DNA of 64,000 nt from Dyadobacter koreensis (GCF_900108855.1 NZ_FNXY01000008.1:315620-379619), one strand, 5' to 3'; shown: positions 36,101-44,199, counted from the stretch's first letter. Program-made: numbers and translations. The notes: generated by a model from the sequence alone, not told the origin.

Positions 36101-36680
36101 CATGTTGTTTAATGCTCCGCTTTCTGGTACGGTGAGGACAGGCGAAGATGGCGAAGGTGATGACAAGATCGGAAATTATGACGGACGTTACGGCTTCGAA
36201 GGCAATTTTCAGAAAGCAAGTCTGGAATTAAGTAATCCGGATGCAAACAAAGTAGACGAAGTGAAAACAGCCAAAACGGCTTCCAGTCCAAAATCTGGAA
36301 ATGCACTTGTCATTGATCTGAAAGTTGAAAAGGAGGTAATGCAGTATGATAAAAAACTGATCACAGTAAAAGCGGGCCAGAAGGTGGTTATTAATCTGGA
36401 AAATCCGGATGGCATGCAGCACAATATGTTAATTCTGATACCGGGAACATTGCAAAAAGTCGGGAAAGCAGCTGATGAAATGTTGTCAGATCCGAAGGCG
36501 GCGGAAAAACAGTATGTGCCCAAAATACCTGAGGTTTTATTTTCGACTAAATTAATCAATACCGGTGAAACTGCGACGCTTGAATTTACGGTACCGAATG
36601 AACCAGGGGATTATCCATATGCCTGCACATTTCCGGGCCACTGGCGGGGAATGAACGGAATCATGCGGGTGACAAAATAA
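33132..36680 (+). CDS. Mosaic exported protein: ThuA + sorbosone-dehydrogenase-like + HEAT + LamG-like + cupredoxin
   Basis: A 1182-residue lipoprotein (Cys in FALGCAHNK). Residues ~45-240 are a ThuA domain (GLIPLHSATGCF, YTAYGHDDATW). Residues ~290-650 are a PVC-type dehydrogenase/NHL-like beta-propeller (LTQVPADFEIQLFAQEPDIT, NPIAMAWDERGRLWVVE). HEAT-like repeats follow (~670-880), then a LamG/DUF1080-like sandwich (~890-1040). The C-terminal ~115 residues are an azurin-like copper domain with ligands His in GMQHN, then Cys, His and Met in YACTFPGHWRGMNG. No CxxCH haem site is present, although most relatives of the propeller part end in a cytochrome c domain. The likely role is oxidation of a sugar lactone or polyol with electron passage to copper. 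Confidence 0.85.
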   Translation: MNGVTRKYISVLFIGLFALGCAHNKTTSLSAKTGSVKNKGRRGEVLFLGHTSKHHDSGKYAPWLAIKLFQSGINMTYTVDTKDLNPGNLNKYDGLIIYANHDSLSPSQESAMKAFVEGGKGLIPLHSATGCFKNSPWYIKTIGGQFASHKTGTFENTILKPDHPVMKGITDFETFDETYVHKNLNPDKIILGERVEGDHHEPYTWVRNQGKGRVFYTAYGHDDATWTNKGFLDLVRNGVLWAVGENVNNQIAALNIPNSDIYNADTISKYTKRHIVPKMQDALSPAESNKLTQVPADFEIQLFAQEPDITNPIAMAWDERGRLWVVESVDYPNTFKETDGAANDRIKICEDTDDDGKADKFTVFADKLNIPTSMVFSNDGIIVSMAPDFVFMKDTNGDDVADVREVIMTGWGKNDTHAGPSNLQYGFDNKIWGVNGYSGFKGTINGDKLNFSQGVYNFKPDGKDFAYLGASNNNTWGLGFSEDANVFLSTANNTHSAFYSMPAKYLQRSIATEEPAILAVQKIDGHYDAHSMTPNLRQVDVVGGFTSAAGHHFYTARNYPKEYWNRVAFVSEPTIRLVHNAIVEPDGAGFKEKDGWNLMASSDEWFGPVQAEVGPDGAVWIADWYNFIIQHNVFVPAQSPAEFIMPFKEQPHGPGNAFSSPMRDLNHGRVYRVVYKNGKKSPAIKLSKRDLPGLIAALENDNMFWRMTAQRLLVESKNVSVAPALYKIINNQKVDEIGLNSPAVHALWTLHGLGLLNGADAEALQVASKAVTHPAAGVRKAAANVLPKNDQSFELIEKLMKDPNLNTRLTAFASLVEFPASAKIGAALYQASLDEQNAKDGWLSKAILAAAIVHEKGFLEAAEKQSAKSIFSDQIEAALRKEVYPLGRRNTMQFPPDVTGKEIIIRASLTKSKDRELKGFIAGQGGKDGGYALYIQNGKLIMAVKQHGSWSQAATTEPLPEKFDVVASLTQTGKISIEIDGKLAAEGKAHMLFNAPLSGTVRTGEDGEGDDKIGNYDGRYGFEGNFQKASLELSNPDANKVDEVKTAKTASSPKSGNALVIDLKVEKEVMQYDKKLITVKAGQKVVINLENPDGMQHNMLILIPGTLQKVGKAADEMLSDPKAAEKQYVPKIPEVLFSTKLINTGETATLEFTVPNEPGDYPYACTFPGHWRGMNGIMRVTK

Positions 36681-36715
36681 TCGAACTATCCATTTTTCAA
36701 TTCAACATATTACCG

Positions 36716-37456
36716 ATGACCAATTCAATTTTCAAAACCAGTCTGAGTTTTCTGCTGCTAATCTTTTTTGGATTCGGCTTTGCAAAAAATCATGACGCTA
36801 GTTTATCTAAAAAGAATGCAATTCGTGTTCTGCTTGTTGGCGGAGGAAATTCCCATGATTTCGACCGCTGGTATAAGCAGGAGGACGTTGCAACGTTACA
36901 AAAAAATGGATTTGCGGCTGTGGAATATACCAGCGATTCATCGATGATTCTATCAAAATTACCGAATATCGATGTCTTATATTTAAGCAATAATCAACCC
37001 ATCAGCGATCCGGCAACACGAAAAGCGATTTTTGCTTTTGTAGATTCAGGGAAAGGCTTGGTACTCGCGCATCCAGCCTTGTGGTATAACTGGAATGATT
37101 GGCCGGAATACAACCAGAAACTTGTAGGCGGAGGATCAAAAGGCCATAATAAATATGGCCCGTTCGATGTGACGATCACCAATACAAAACATCCTGTTAT
37201 GAAAGGTGTTCCAGTGACGTTCGGCTTAAAAGACGAGTTATATTACTATATCGCCGCGCCGGAAGCAACACCTATCGAAGTATTGGCAACTGCCAAAGCA
37301 GCAGATTCTGAAAAAGTATTCCCAAGTGTTTTCATCGTCAAATATCCTAAGGGAAGAATTGTAGGAATTGCCCTGGGCCACGACGCAGAATCACATACGA
37401 TTGAACCCTACAAAACAATCCTGCGAAACTCAGTAAAATGGGCCGCCGGCAAATAG
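36716..37456 (+). CDS. Secreted ThuA-domain protein
   Basis: A 246-residue exported protein with a signal peptide (~1-24) and one ThuA domain, a glutamine-amidotransferase-like fold (LLVGGGNSHDF, GKGLVLAHPALWY, GIALGHDAESH). ThuA was first linked to trehalose use in Rhizobium, and its reaction is still poorly defined. It lies 35 nt after the mosaic protein, which has its own ThuA domain, so the two probably act in the same step or as partners. Confidence 0.85.
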   Translation: MTNSIFKTSLSFLLLIFFGFGFAKNHDASLSKKNAIRVLLVGGGNSHDFDRWYKQEDVATLQKNGFAAVEYTSDSSMILSKLPNIDVLYLSNNQPISDPATRKAIFAFVDSGKGLVLAHPALWYNWNDWPEYNQKLVGGGSKGHNKYGPFDVTITNTKHPVMKGVPVTFGLKDELYYYIAAPEATPIEVLATAKAADSEKVFPSVFIVKYPKGRIVGIALGHDAESHTIEPYKTILRNSVKWAAGK

Positions 37457-37475
37457 AGAAGCAAAAATCCGAAAA

Positions 37476-37519
37476 GCCCTGAAAGGGCGCCATATCTCAA
37501 CGGTGGGCAGCGCCCATCG
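37476..37519. repeat. REP-like double-hairpin element, copy 1
   Basis: Hairpin 1 is GCCCT-gaa-AGGGC (37476-37488); then ATATCT; hairpin 2 is CGGTGGGC-agc-GCCCATCG (37501-37519). The second copy at 38723-38770 has the same plan, with the shared ATATCT and a TGGGC/GCCCA core. It lies in the gap before the Gfo/Idh gene. Confidence 0.65.
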
Positions 37520-37536
37520 ATTATCAACTATAAAAA

Positions 37537-38661
37537 ATGCAAATCATGAGTCAGAAGCAAATCACAGTCATTATCGTAGGAATGGGTTTTGGAAAAGAAT
37601 TTATTCCTATTTATCAAAGTCACCCGAATATAAAAGCTGTCGGTATCTGCACACGCAGCAAAGAAACCCGTGATGAGCTGACTGCTAAATTTAATCTGGA
37701 CAAAAATCTGGTTTTTGAACATTTCGAAGACATTCCCAAAAGAGAAGATGTAGACGCCATCCATATCGTAACCCCCGTTCCTGAACATGCAAAAATGACC
37801 CTCGCTTCATTAAATGCAGGAAAACATACCGCCTGTACCATCCCGATGGCAATGACAGTAGAAGATTGCACAGCCATTGTCGAAGCAAAACGCAAAGCCA
37901 ATAAAGTGTATATGATGATGGAAACAGCACTATATACTCGTGAATTTTTGTACGGATTAAAACTGGCTGAAAACGGTGATCTGGGAAGAATTCAATTCGT
38001 TCGCGGTTCGCATATTCAGGATATGAGTATGGAGGGATGGGGAGAATACTGGAAAGGATATCCACCGATGTTGAACGGAACACATGCAATTTCGCCTCTT
38101 TTAAAAATAAACAACACAAAAGCTGAAACCGTAGTATGCCACGGATCTGGTCGTCTTTCTGAGGATTTGGCAAGTCGTTACGGTTCTCCTTTTGCGGTAG
38201 AAACTGCAACTTTCACCTTGAAAAATTCCGACGTTGTTGCAGAAGCCACTCGTTCATTATTTGATGTAGTGCGTCAGTACCGCGAAAGCTACGATGTTTA
38301 TGGTACCAAAATGTCCTTCGAATGGGAACAGTTGCAGGATGAAAGTCACGTGATTTTTGATGGCGGTGAAAACGCTGTCCGAATCGACGTGCCGGATACC
38401 GATGAATTGCTTATCGAGCCAATCAAACATTTTACAAAACGTGAAAAAATAGACGATCCGAACCACGTTTCATTTTTGCAGGGAGCAGGCCACGGCGGTT
38501 CCCATCCGCATTTAGTGCAGGAATTCGTGGCGGCAATTATTGAAGGACGAGATTCGGCAGTAGACGCAGCACTGGCAGCCAACTATACCTGTGCCGGAAT
38601 TTGTGCACATGAGTCTGCAATGAATGGTGGTATCCGTGTAAACGTTCCAACTTTCGACTAA
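37537..38661 (+). CDS. Gfo/Idh/MocA oxidoreductase lacking the EKP lysine
   Basis: A 374-residue cytoplasmic Rossmann protein (ITVIIVGMGFGKEF at the start) of the Gfo/Idh/MocA family. At the position of the conserved EKP the sequence is CTIPMAMTVEDC, so the usual catalytic lysine is absent. A late GAGHGGSHPHLVQEF carries histidines that could serve in catalysis. It has no signal peptide, unlike the exported homologue at 22535. It could be a divergent dehydrogenase or a redox-independent enzyme. Starts at 37537 and 37546 are both possible. It is flanked by REP-like elements and followed by a sugar epimerase. Confidence 0.82.
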   Translation: MQIMSQKQITVIIVGMGFGKEFIPIYQSHPNIKAVGICTRSKETRDELTAKFNLDKNLVFEHFEDIPKREDVDAIHIVTPVPEHAKMTLASLNAGKHTACTIPMAMTVEDCTAIVEAKRKANKVYMMMETALYTREFLYGLKLAENGDLGRIQFVRGSHIQDMSMEGWGEYWKGYPPMLNGTHAISPLLKINNTKAETVVCHGSGRLSEDLASRYGSPFAVETATFTLKNSDVVAEATRSLFDVVRQYRESYDVYGTKMSFEWEQLQDESHVIFDGGENAVRIDVPDTDELLIEPIKHFTKREKIDDPNHVSFLQGAGHGGSHPHLVQEFVAAIIEGRDSAVDAALAANYTCAGICAHESAMNGGIRVNVPTFD

Positions 38662-38722
38662 AACAGACAGAGAATTCATCCTGCCAAATTTGCAAATTTT
38701 GCGAAAAAATGAATTTGTGCCA

Positions 38723-38770
38723 TGAGCCCAACGGCTCAAATATCTTAGCCATGGGCACCGCCCATGGTTA
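38723..38770. repeat. REP-like double-hairpin element, copy 2
   Basis: Hairpin 1 is TGAGCC/GGCTCA (38723-38738); then ATATCT; hairpin 2 is TAGCCATGGGC-acc-GCCCATGGTTA (38746-38770). Same plan as copy 1 at 37476-37519. It separates the Gfo/Idh gene from the epimerase gene and would fold in the shared transcript. Confidence 0.65.
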
Positions 38771-38799
38771 TTAATATATCATGTCAATCCTCAAAAACC

Positions 38800-39648
38800 A
38801 TGTTATTCGGAGCAAGTACATTTATATGGGTATCTCCATTTTCAACAGAAAACGTTGATCTGCTCATCAAAGTGAAAAATATGGGCTATGACATTATTGA
38901 AATAGCCGTGGAAGATACCAGCCTTATCGACTGGGATACAATAAAAGACGTAGCCCGGGATCTTGATCTGAAAATCACCATCAGCGGCGCGTTTGGCATA
39001 GAACGTGATATTTCCAGCACTGATCCCAAATACCGGAAACTTGGAAAAGAATATATTATTGATTGTATCAAAATTGCAGCCAATGTAGGAAGTCCTATAT
39101 TCGGCGGACCTGTTTATTCGGCTGTTGGAAAAACTCGACTGGTTGCGGACGAACAGAAAAAACAGGAACGGGCCTGGTGTGTGGAGACATTAAGAGAAAT
39201 TGGAACCGTTGCAGCAGATTATGGCGTCGATGTCGGTTTGGAGCCATTGAATCGTTTTGAAACGGATATGGTCAACACTGTGGATCAGGCGTTATCAATT
39301 GTCAATGAAGTTTCCAGCCCAAACCTTAAAATCGTGCTGGATACTTTTCATGCGAACATTGAAGAAAAAGATATTCCGGCTTCGATCAGGAAAATCGGTA
39401 AGGATCTGCTTTGCCATGTACAGGGCAATGAAAGCGATCGGGGAACTCCCGGAACCGGACATCTGGAATGGGATGGTATCGGTGTAGCACTGAAACAAAT
39501 TGGTTACGACGGAGCGGTTGTAATCGAAACTTTTGGACAACCTTCCAAAGAATTGGCAAGAGCGGCTTGTATCTGGCGGCCGCTGGCAAACAGTGCGGAT
39601 GAGCTGGCTATCGAAGGACTTGAATTTTACAAGCGTATTTTTTCGTAA
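38800..39648 (+). CDS. Sugar epimerase/isomerase, D-tagatose/D-psicose 3-epimerase-like
   Basis: A 282-residue TIM-barrel protein of the xylose isomerase-like/AP endonuclease 2 superfamily. The metal-site set of ketose 3-epimerases is visible: Glu148 (GLEPLNRFETD), Asp181 (VLDTFHANIEE), His206 (CHVQGNESDRG) and Glu243 (VIETFG). It should epimerise a ketose or related sugar in the cytoplasm with Mn2+. The frame is open to 38764 but that lies inside a REP-like repeat, so ATG 38800 is chosen. It sits between two oxidoreductase/hydrolase genes of the locus. Confidence 0.88.
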   Translation: MLFGASTFIWVSPFSTENVDLLIKVKNMGYDIIEIAVEDTSLIDWDTIKDVARDLDLKITISGAFGIERDISSTDPKYRKLGKEYIIDCIKIAANVGSPIFGGPVYSAVGKTRLVADEQKKQERAWCVETLREIGTVAADYGVDVGLEPLNRFETDMVNTVDQALSIVNEVSSPNLKIVLDTFHANIEEKDIPASIRKIGKDLLCHVQGNESDRGTPGTGHLEWDGIGVALKQIGYDGAVVIETFGQPSKELARAACIWRPLANSADELAIEGLEFYKRIFS

Positions 39649-39723
39649 AAACTGCCTTTGCTTTAAGAGTCATTTACAAATCACTTCGTCGGAACCTAAA
39701 AGATAAACTAAAACCTATTAGCC

Positions 39724-41799
39724 ATGAAAAATTTGATCCTTTTTGTGTTGATCACGATTTCCGGCGCAGCCTTTGCCCAGGTCTCGGTCGACCTTAAAAG
39801 TTTTGATAAAAAGAGTAATGTACAGGTTGAAGTAAAAGACAATCTGCTGAATGTCAGCTGGCCCACCGGAACAACAGAAAACGGGAAAATCTCATTTGAT
39901 CTTCGGGGCGAAAAACCTCTTTTCAGTACGATTCAAGTGTTTGAAAATAATATTTCACATATTGTTTCGAAAGATATGGATCCGGCATTTATCGTCAATG
40001 TTGGTAAGCGTGATCTTATATCACAAAATGGCTGGAATATTTTCTTTGACAAAACGGCCTATTTGCCCTATGAAACCTATACGGTGAAGCTGGTAAAAAG
40101 CGGTGTGAAAGTTATTTCCTCAGGAACGCATACCAAAATCAGAATGGAAGGAGCAACAGCCGGACCATTTTCAGGCTCCATCGATATCACCTTGTATAAT
40201 GGAAGTCCGTTGCTGAATATTGCTGCTGAACTGACAACAAAGCGCGATTCTGTTGCCATAATTTATGACGCAGGATTAGTGAGTCAACAGACTCCCTGGG
40301 AAAAAATATTCTGGTCGGATACGCAGCAATATGTTCAGGATAAAAAGCTGGATGGCAAAGAGGAGGGACAGGAACTTGAAGTGAAATACCGAACAATTAT
40401 TGGACAGAGTAAAGAGGGGAGTATGGCCGTTTTTCCTGCGCCGCATCAATATTTTTATCCGCTGGATAATTGCTATAATTTAAATCACACCTGGTTTGGC
40501 AATAATTACAGAAAACTTATTCCCGGTTATGGGATCGGAATTCGGAATGATATGCTGGGCGACAGACGCTGGGTTCCGTGGTTCAATTCACCTCCCGGTA
40601 CGGAGCAACATCTGAATTTTTTCTGTCTGATCAGTGCAGAAAAAGACGGGAAGGTTTTGGAAAAAGTGAAAGCGTTTACGCATAATGATGTCTACAAACC
40701 TGTGGAAGGTTATTATACGATGGCGAGCCATTTTCATCAGGAGCATGTGGACGATGTTTTGACGCATAAACCAATGCCGGAAATGCCGGGTTTTGTAAAA
40801 GCGTTTAGAAATACGGGAGTCAACATTGTTCACTTGGGTGAATTCCACGGTCCGGGCAGTCCGAAAGGGCCTGAAGTGAAAAGATGGACGGAGCAAAAAA
40901 CGCTGTTTGAAGAATGTGCAAGACTTTCCGGCGGTAATTTTCTGTTGTTGCCGGGCGAGGAACCAAACAATTTCTTCGGCGGACATTGGATGAATATTTT
41001 CCCCAAACCTGTTTATTGGATTATGACAAGAGGCAAAGACGAACCTTTTGTCGAAGATCATCCGATCTATGGAAAATTGTACAGAGTTGGAAGTAAGGAG
41101 GATATGCTCAGATTACTTGAAATCGAAAAAGGCCTTGCCTGGACAGCACATGCGCGAACCAAAGGTTCCACCGGTTTTCCTGACAAGTATAAGGATGAAG
41201 CTTTTTATAAATCAGATCGTTTTTTAGGTTCAGCCTGGAAAGCAATGCCTGCGGATCTTTCACAAGATAAGTTGGGGAAACGCGTACTGGATTTAATGGA
41301 CGATATGGCAAACTGGGGTCAGAAAAAACATGTAATCGCTGAGGCAGATTTATTCAGAATTGAACCTGGATATGAACTTTACGGTCACTTGAATGTCAAT
41401 TATCTGCAGCTCGACGAAATGCCGGAATTTAAAAAGGGCTGGCAACCGGTGTTAACTGCTATGGAAACCGGAAAGTTTTTTTCGACAACCGGAGAAATTC
41501 TCATTCCCACTTTTAAAGTAAATGACAAAAAATCAGGAGAAACTGCGAAACTTGATGCGAATGGTGTCGCTGACATAACGCTGGAAACAAGCTGGACGTT
41601 TCCATTAAATAAGGCTGAAATAATTTCCGGTGATGGAAAGGAAGTTTTTCGGGAAGTGGTCAATCTGCACGATACGCAGGCTTTCGGACAAAAGACTTTC
41701 CATTTTTCTCAAAATCTTAAAAATAGAAAATGGGTGAGGGTGGAAGTTTGGGACGTGGCCGTGAATGGCGCATTTTCGCAAATTATCTGGTTAGAATAA
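39724..41799 (+). CDS. Secreted protein with PHP-like metal-binding region, unknown function
   Basis: A 691-residue exported protein (signal peptide 1-19, ISGAAFAQ). Residues ~20-300 look like a beta-rich domain. From ~335 there are histidine motifs in the order expected of a PHP-type metal hydrolase: SHFHQEHVDD, LGEFHGPG, and AWTAHARTKGS; a further GHLNVNYLQLDEMPEF follows. I do not recognise a named family. The setting among a sugar epimerase and glycosidases suggests a phosphoesterase or carbohydrate-active hydrolase, but this is inference. The last ~100 residues form a beta sandwich. Confidence 0.7.
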   Translation: MKNLILFVLITISGAAFAQVSVDLKSFDKKSNVQVEVKDNLLNVSWPTGTTENGKISFDLRGEKPLFSTIQVFENNISHIVSKDMDPAFIVNVGKRDLISQNGWNIFFDKTAYLPYETYTVKLVKSGVKVISSGTHTKIRMEGATAGPFSGSIDITLYNGSPLLNIAAELTTKRDSVAIIYDAGLVSQQTPWEKIFWSDTQQYVQDKKLDGKEEGQELEVKYRTIIGQSKEGSMAVFPAPHQYFYPLDNCYNLNHTWFGNNYRKLIPGYGIGIRNDMLGDRRWVPWFNSPPGTEQHLNFFCLISAEKDGKVLEKVKAFTHNDVYKPVEGYYTMASHFHQEHVDDVLTHKPMPEMPGFVKAFRNTGVNIVHLGEFHGPGSPKGPEVKRWTEQKTLFEECARLSGGNFLLLPGEEPNNFFGGHWMNIFPKPVYWIMTRGKDEPFVEDHPIYGKLYRVGSKEDMLRLLEIEKGLAWTAHARTKGSTGFPDKYKDEAFYKSDRFLGSAWKAMPADLSQDKLGKRVLDLMDDMANWGQKKHVIAEADLFRIEPGYELYGHLNVNYLQLDEMPEFKKGWQPVLTAMETGKFFSTTGEILIPTFKVNDKKSGETAKLDANGVADITLETSWTFPLNKAEIISGDGKEVFREVVNLHDTQAFGQKTFHFSQNLKNRKWVRVEVWDVAVNGAFSQIIWLE

Positions 41800-41818
41800 C
41801 GAATTGATAAACTTAGAT

Positions 41819-42892
41819 ATGAAGAGATTACAAGTTACATTGTTGACTTTCCTAACTATTTTTTGGGCAAATGCTTTTGCTCAGACAGTAGAAGTCAGGG
41901 AAAAAAGCCCGAGGGCCAGGACCAGTTCTCACAAATATCATAACCCGGTTTTTGAACCGATCCTCGCAGACCCGACGATTGTGAAAGCGGATGATGGCTG
42001 GTTTTATGCATATGGAACGCAGGATAACTGGGGAGATGGAAATCCTGCCCATTTGGTTGCGATAGTCCGATCCAAAGATCTGGTTAACTGGACTTATGAA
42101 AAAGACGCATTTCTGACCAAGCCAAGCTGGAAAGAAAAAGGGGGTATCTGGGCGCCTGAAGTTGTAAAGGTGAATGGTAAGTACCATATGTACTATGCGT
42201 TTTCTACCTGGGGAGATCCTGATCCGGGAATAGGATTGGCAGTTGCAGATGCGCCAGCCGGGCCTTTTATTGATCAGGGGAAATTGTTTTCAAGTAAAGA
42301 AATAAATGTACCCAACTCCATTGATCCATTTTATATTGAAGACCAAGGTAAGAAATATCTTTTTTGGGGAAGTTTCAGTGATGCTCCAACACAAGGTACC
42401 TATGGTGTAGAACTGTCGGAGGACGGAAAATCCGTACCAAATCCGAGCAAAAAAATAAAAGTAGCAGCCGGGGATTTTGAAGCGGTCATGATTCACAAAC
42501 GCGACGGATTTTACTACTTCCTTGGCTCCAAGGAAAGTTGCTGCGAAGCTGCCGATAGTAAATACAATGTCCGTGTCGGAAGGTCAAAAAATCTGTTTGG
42601 GCCTTATGTTGATAAGGACGGAAAAGATTTACGCGAAAGAAAGTCGGGGTCCGTCCTCCTTCAACGTACTCAAACCATCGCCGGTCCGGGGCATAATTCC
42701 AGATTGATAACAGATTCAAATGGAAACGACTGGATATTGTATCACGCGATAGATGTCAAAAATCCAAAGGTACCAACCGGAGCTAACCGTCGGTTTTTAA
42801 TGCTGGATAAAGTTTCTTGGAAAAACGGCTGGCCGGAAATTTTGAATGCAGAACCAAGTATGGATGAGCGGGAAGCTCCTTTTTTCAAATAA
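41819..42892 (+). CDS. GH43-family glycosidase (arabinanase/xylosidase-like)
   Basis: A 357-residue secreted five-bladed propeller enzyme (signal peptide 1-22). The three carboxylates of clan GH-F are in place: Asp51 (LADPTIVK, base), Asp169 (NSIDPFY, pKa modulator) and Glu221 (GDFEAVMI, acid). The phrase YNPVF-like HNPVFEPILADPT at the start is typical. It most likely cleaves alpha-L-arabinan or arabinofuranose/xylose side chains; the exact activity is not decided by sequence. ATG 41819 gives a good signal peptide; an in-frame TTG at 41804 is rejected. Confidence 0.88.
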   Translation: MKRLQVTLLTFLTIFWANAFAQTVEVREKSPRARTSSHKYHNPVFEPILADPTIVKADDGWFYAYGTQDNWGDGNPAHLVAIVRSKDLVNWTYEKDAFLTKPSWKEKGGIWAPEVVKVNGKYHMYYAFSTWGDPDPGIGLAVADAPAGPFIDQGKLFSSKEINVPNSIDPFYIEDQGKKYLFWGSFSDAPTQGTYGVELSEDGKSVPNPSKKIKVAAGDFEAVMIHKRDGFYYFLGSKESCCEAADSKYNVRVGRSKNLFGPYVDKDGKDLRERKSGSVLLQRTQTIAGPGHNSRLITDSNGNDWILYHAIDVKNPKVPTGANRRFLMLDKVSWKNGWPEILNAEPSMDEREAPFFK

Positions 42893-42902
42893 CAGGGTTT
42901 TC

Positions 42903-42983
42903 CACGCAAAGCAGGGAAGTTAAAATTAAGTTCGCAAGGAAAAAGCTTAGCGTTCTTTGCACTTGTCTTCCCCTCTTTGCGTG
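42903..42983. repeat. Nested inverted repeat between GH43 and GH5-like genes
   Basis: CACGCAAAG (42903-42911) pairs with CTTTGCGTG (42975-42983). Inside, GGGAAG (42914-42919) pairs with CTTCCC (42967-42972), and GCAAGGAA (42934-42941) with TTCTTTGC (42953-42960). The whole 81-nt unit can fold as one stacked structure. GCAAAG/CTTTGCG repeats of this kind are scattered in many Bacteroidota genomes; here it ends with a run of A on the + strand. Confidence 0.65.
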
Positions 42984-43016
42984 AAAAAAACAAAGCTTAA
43001 CTTTAAACCTTAATAA

Positions 43017-44180
43017 ATGAAATATTTAAGAAAAACAGTCTGGGCATTACTTATTGGCCTTTCCTTCCAAAACTGTGCCAAGAAAGCGGAGGACAAAAAG
43101 GAAGAAACAAGCACAGAAGAGAAAACAGCAGCCAGGGAAATCTGGACAAAAGAGCAGGCAAAAGACTGGTATGGCAAACAGGAATGGATCGTTGGTGCTG
43201 ACTTTTTGCCAAGCACGGCCATCAACCAGCTTGAAATGTTCCAGGAAGCTTCCTTTGATACGGCTACGATAAATAAAGAACTTGGCTGGGCAGAAGGAAT
43301 CGGCATGAATACCATGCGCGTTTATTTGCACGACTTACTCTGGCAACAAGATTCAACCGGATTTTTAAAACGTTTGGATACTTTCCTTTCTATTGCTGAT
43401 AAACATAAAATCAGGCCCGTTCTTGTACTTTTTGATTCCTGCTGGGATCCTTTTCCAAAGTTAGGGACACAGCGCGCACCCAAACCCGGGGTTCATAATT
43501 CTGGCTGGGTACAAAGTCCAGGATTTAATGCCTTAAAAGACAGTACTCAATATCCACGTCTGGAGCGGTATGTGAAAGGTGTTGTCGGCAAATTCGCTGA
43601 TGATGACCGCGTGCTTGCCTGGGATATCTGGAATGAACCGGACAATACCAATAACAGTTCTTACGGCAAAGTAGAGCTTCCCAATAAAGTTGATTACGTT
43701 CTGCCCTTGATGAAAAAAGCATTTGCATGGGCACGAACAGAAAATCCAGAGCAACCACTTACGGCTGGTATTTGGGCTGGCGACTGGACTTCCTACGAAA
43801 CCTTGAAACCAATCGAAAAAGCTAGTATCGATGAGTCTGATGTGATTTCTTTCCATAATTACGACAGTGCGCAGGAATTTGAAAAACGGATCAAGCAACT
43901 GCAGCAATACGACCGCCCGATGATTTGCACGGAATATATGTCGCGTGGAAATGGAAGTTTTTTTGAAGGCTCATTGCCGATCGCAAAAAAATATAATGTT
44001 GGCGCCATTAACTGGGGGCTGGTGGATGGAAAATCGCAGACAATTTATCCCTGGGATAGCTGGAAAAAAACTTACACCAGCGAACCACCGCTTTGGTTTC
44101 ACGATATTTTCAGAAAAGACGGAACGCCTTACAAGCAAGCAGAGGTGGATCTGATCAAAAAACTGACTGCGCGTAAATAA
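43017..44180 (+). CDS. GH5-like glycoside hydrolase lipoprotein
   Basis: A 387-residue exported enzyme with a likely lipidated Cys20. It has the family 5/clan A pattern: MNTMRVYLHD (~98-105), acid/base Glu207 in AWDIWNEPDN, and nucleophile Glu306 in MICTEYMSRG on the later strand. Between Cys20 and ~40 is a Lys/Glu-rich linker. It probably cuts a beta-linked backbone (mannan, xylan or glucan) at the cell surface; the subfamily cannot be told. A strong terminator follows. Confidence 0.82.
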   Translation: MKYLRKTVWALLIGLSFQNCAKKAEDKKEETSTEEKTAAREIWTKEQAKDWYGKQEWIVGADFLPSTAINQLEMFQEASFDTATINKELGWAEGIGMNTMRVYLHDLLWQQDSTGFLKRLDTFLSIADKHKIRPVLVLFDSCWDPFPKLGTQRAPKPGVHNSGWVQSPGFNALKDSTQYPRLERYVKGVVGKFADDDRVLAWDIWNEPDNTNNSSYGKVELPNKVDYVLPLMKKAFAWARTENPEQPLTAGIWAGDWTSYETLKPIEKASIDESDVISFHNYDSAQEFEKRIKQLQQYDRPMICTEYMSRGNGSFFEGSLPIAKKYNVGAINWGLVDGKSQTIYPWDSWKKTYTSEPPLWFHDIFRKDGTPYKQAEVDLIKKLTARK

Positions 44181-44199
44181 TCTGTACAGAAGTAATTTC

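Noticed and set aside
37691..38209. 172-codon reverse-strand frame opposite the Gfo/Idh gene
   Set aside because: Antisense shadow; no signal or family pattern.
38764..38799. Upstream start for the sugar epimerase
   Set aside because: Lies within a REP-like hairpin; the barrel begins properly at ATG 38800.
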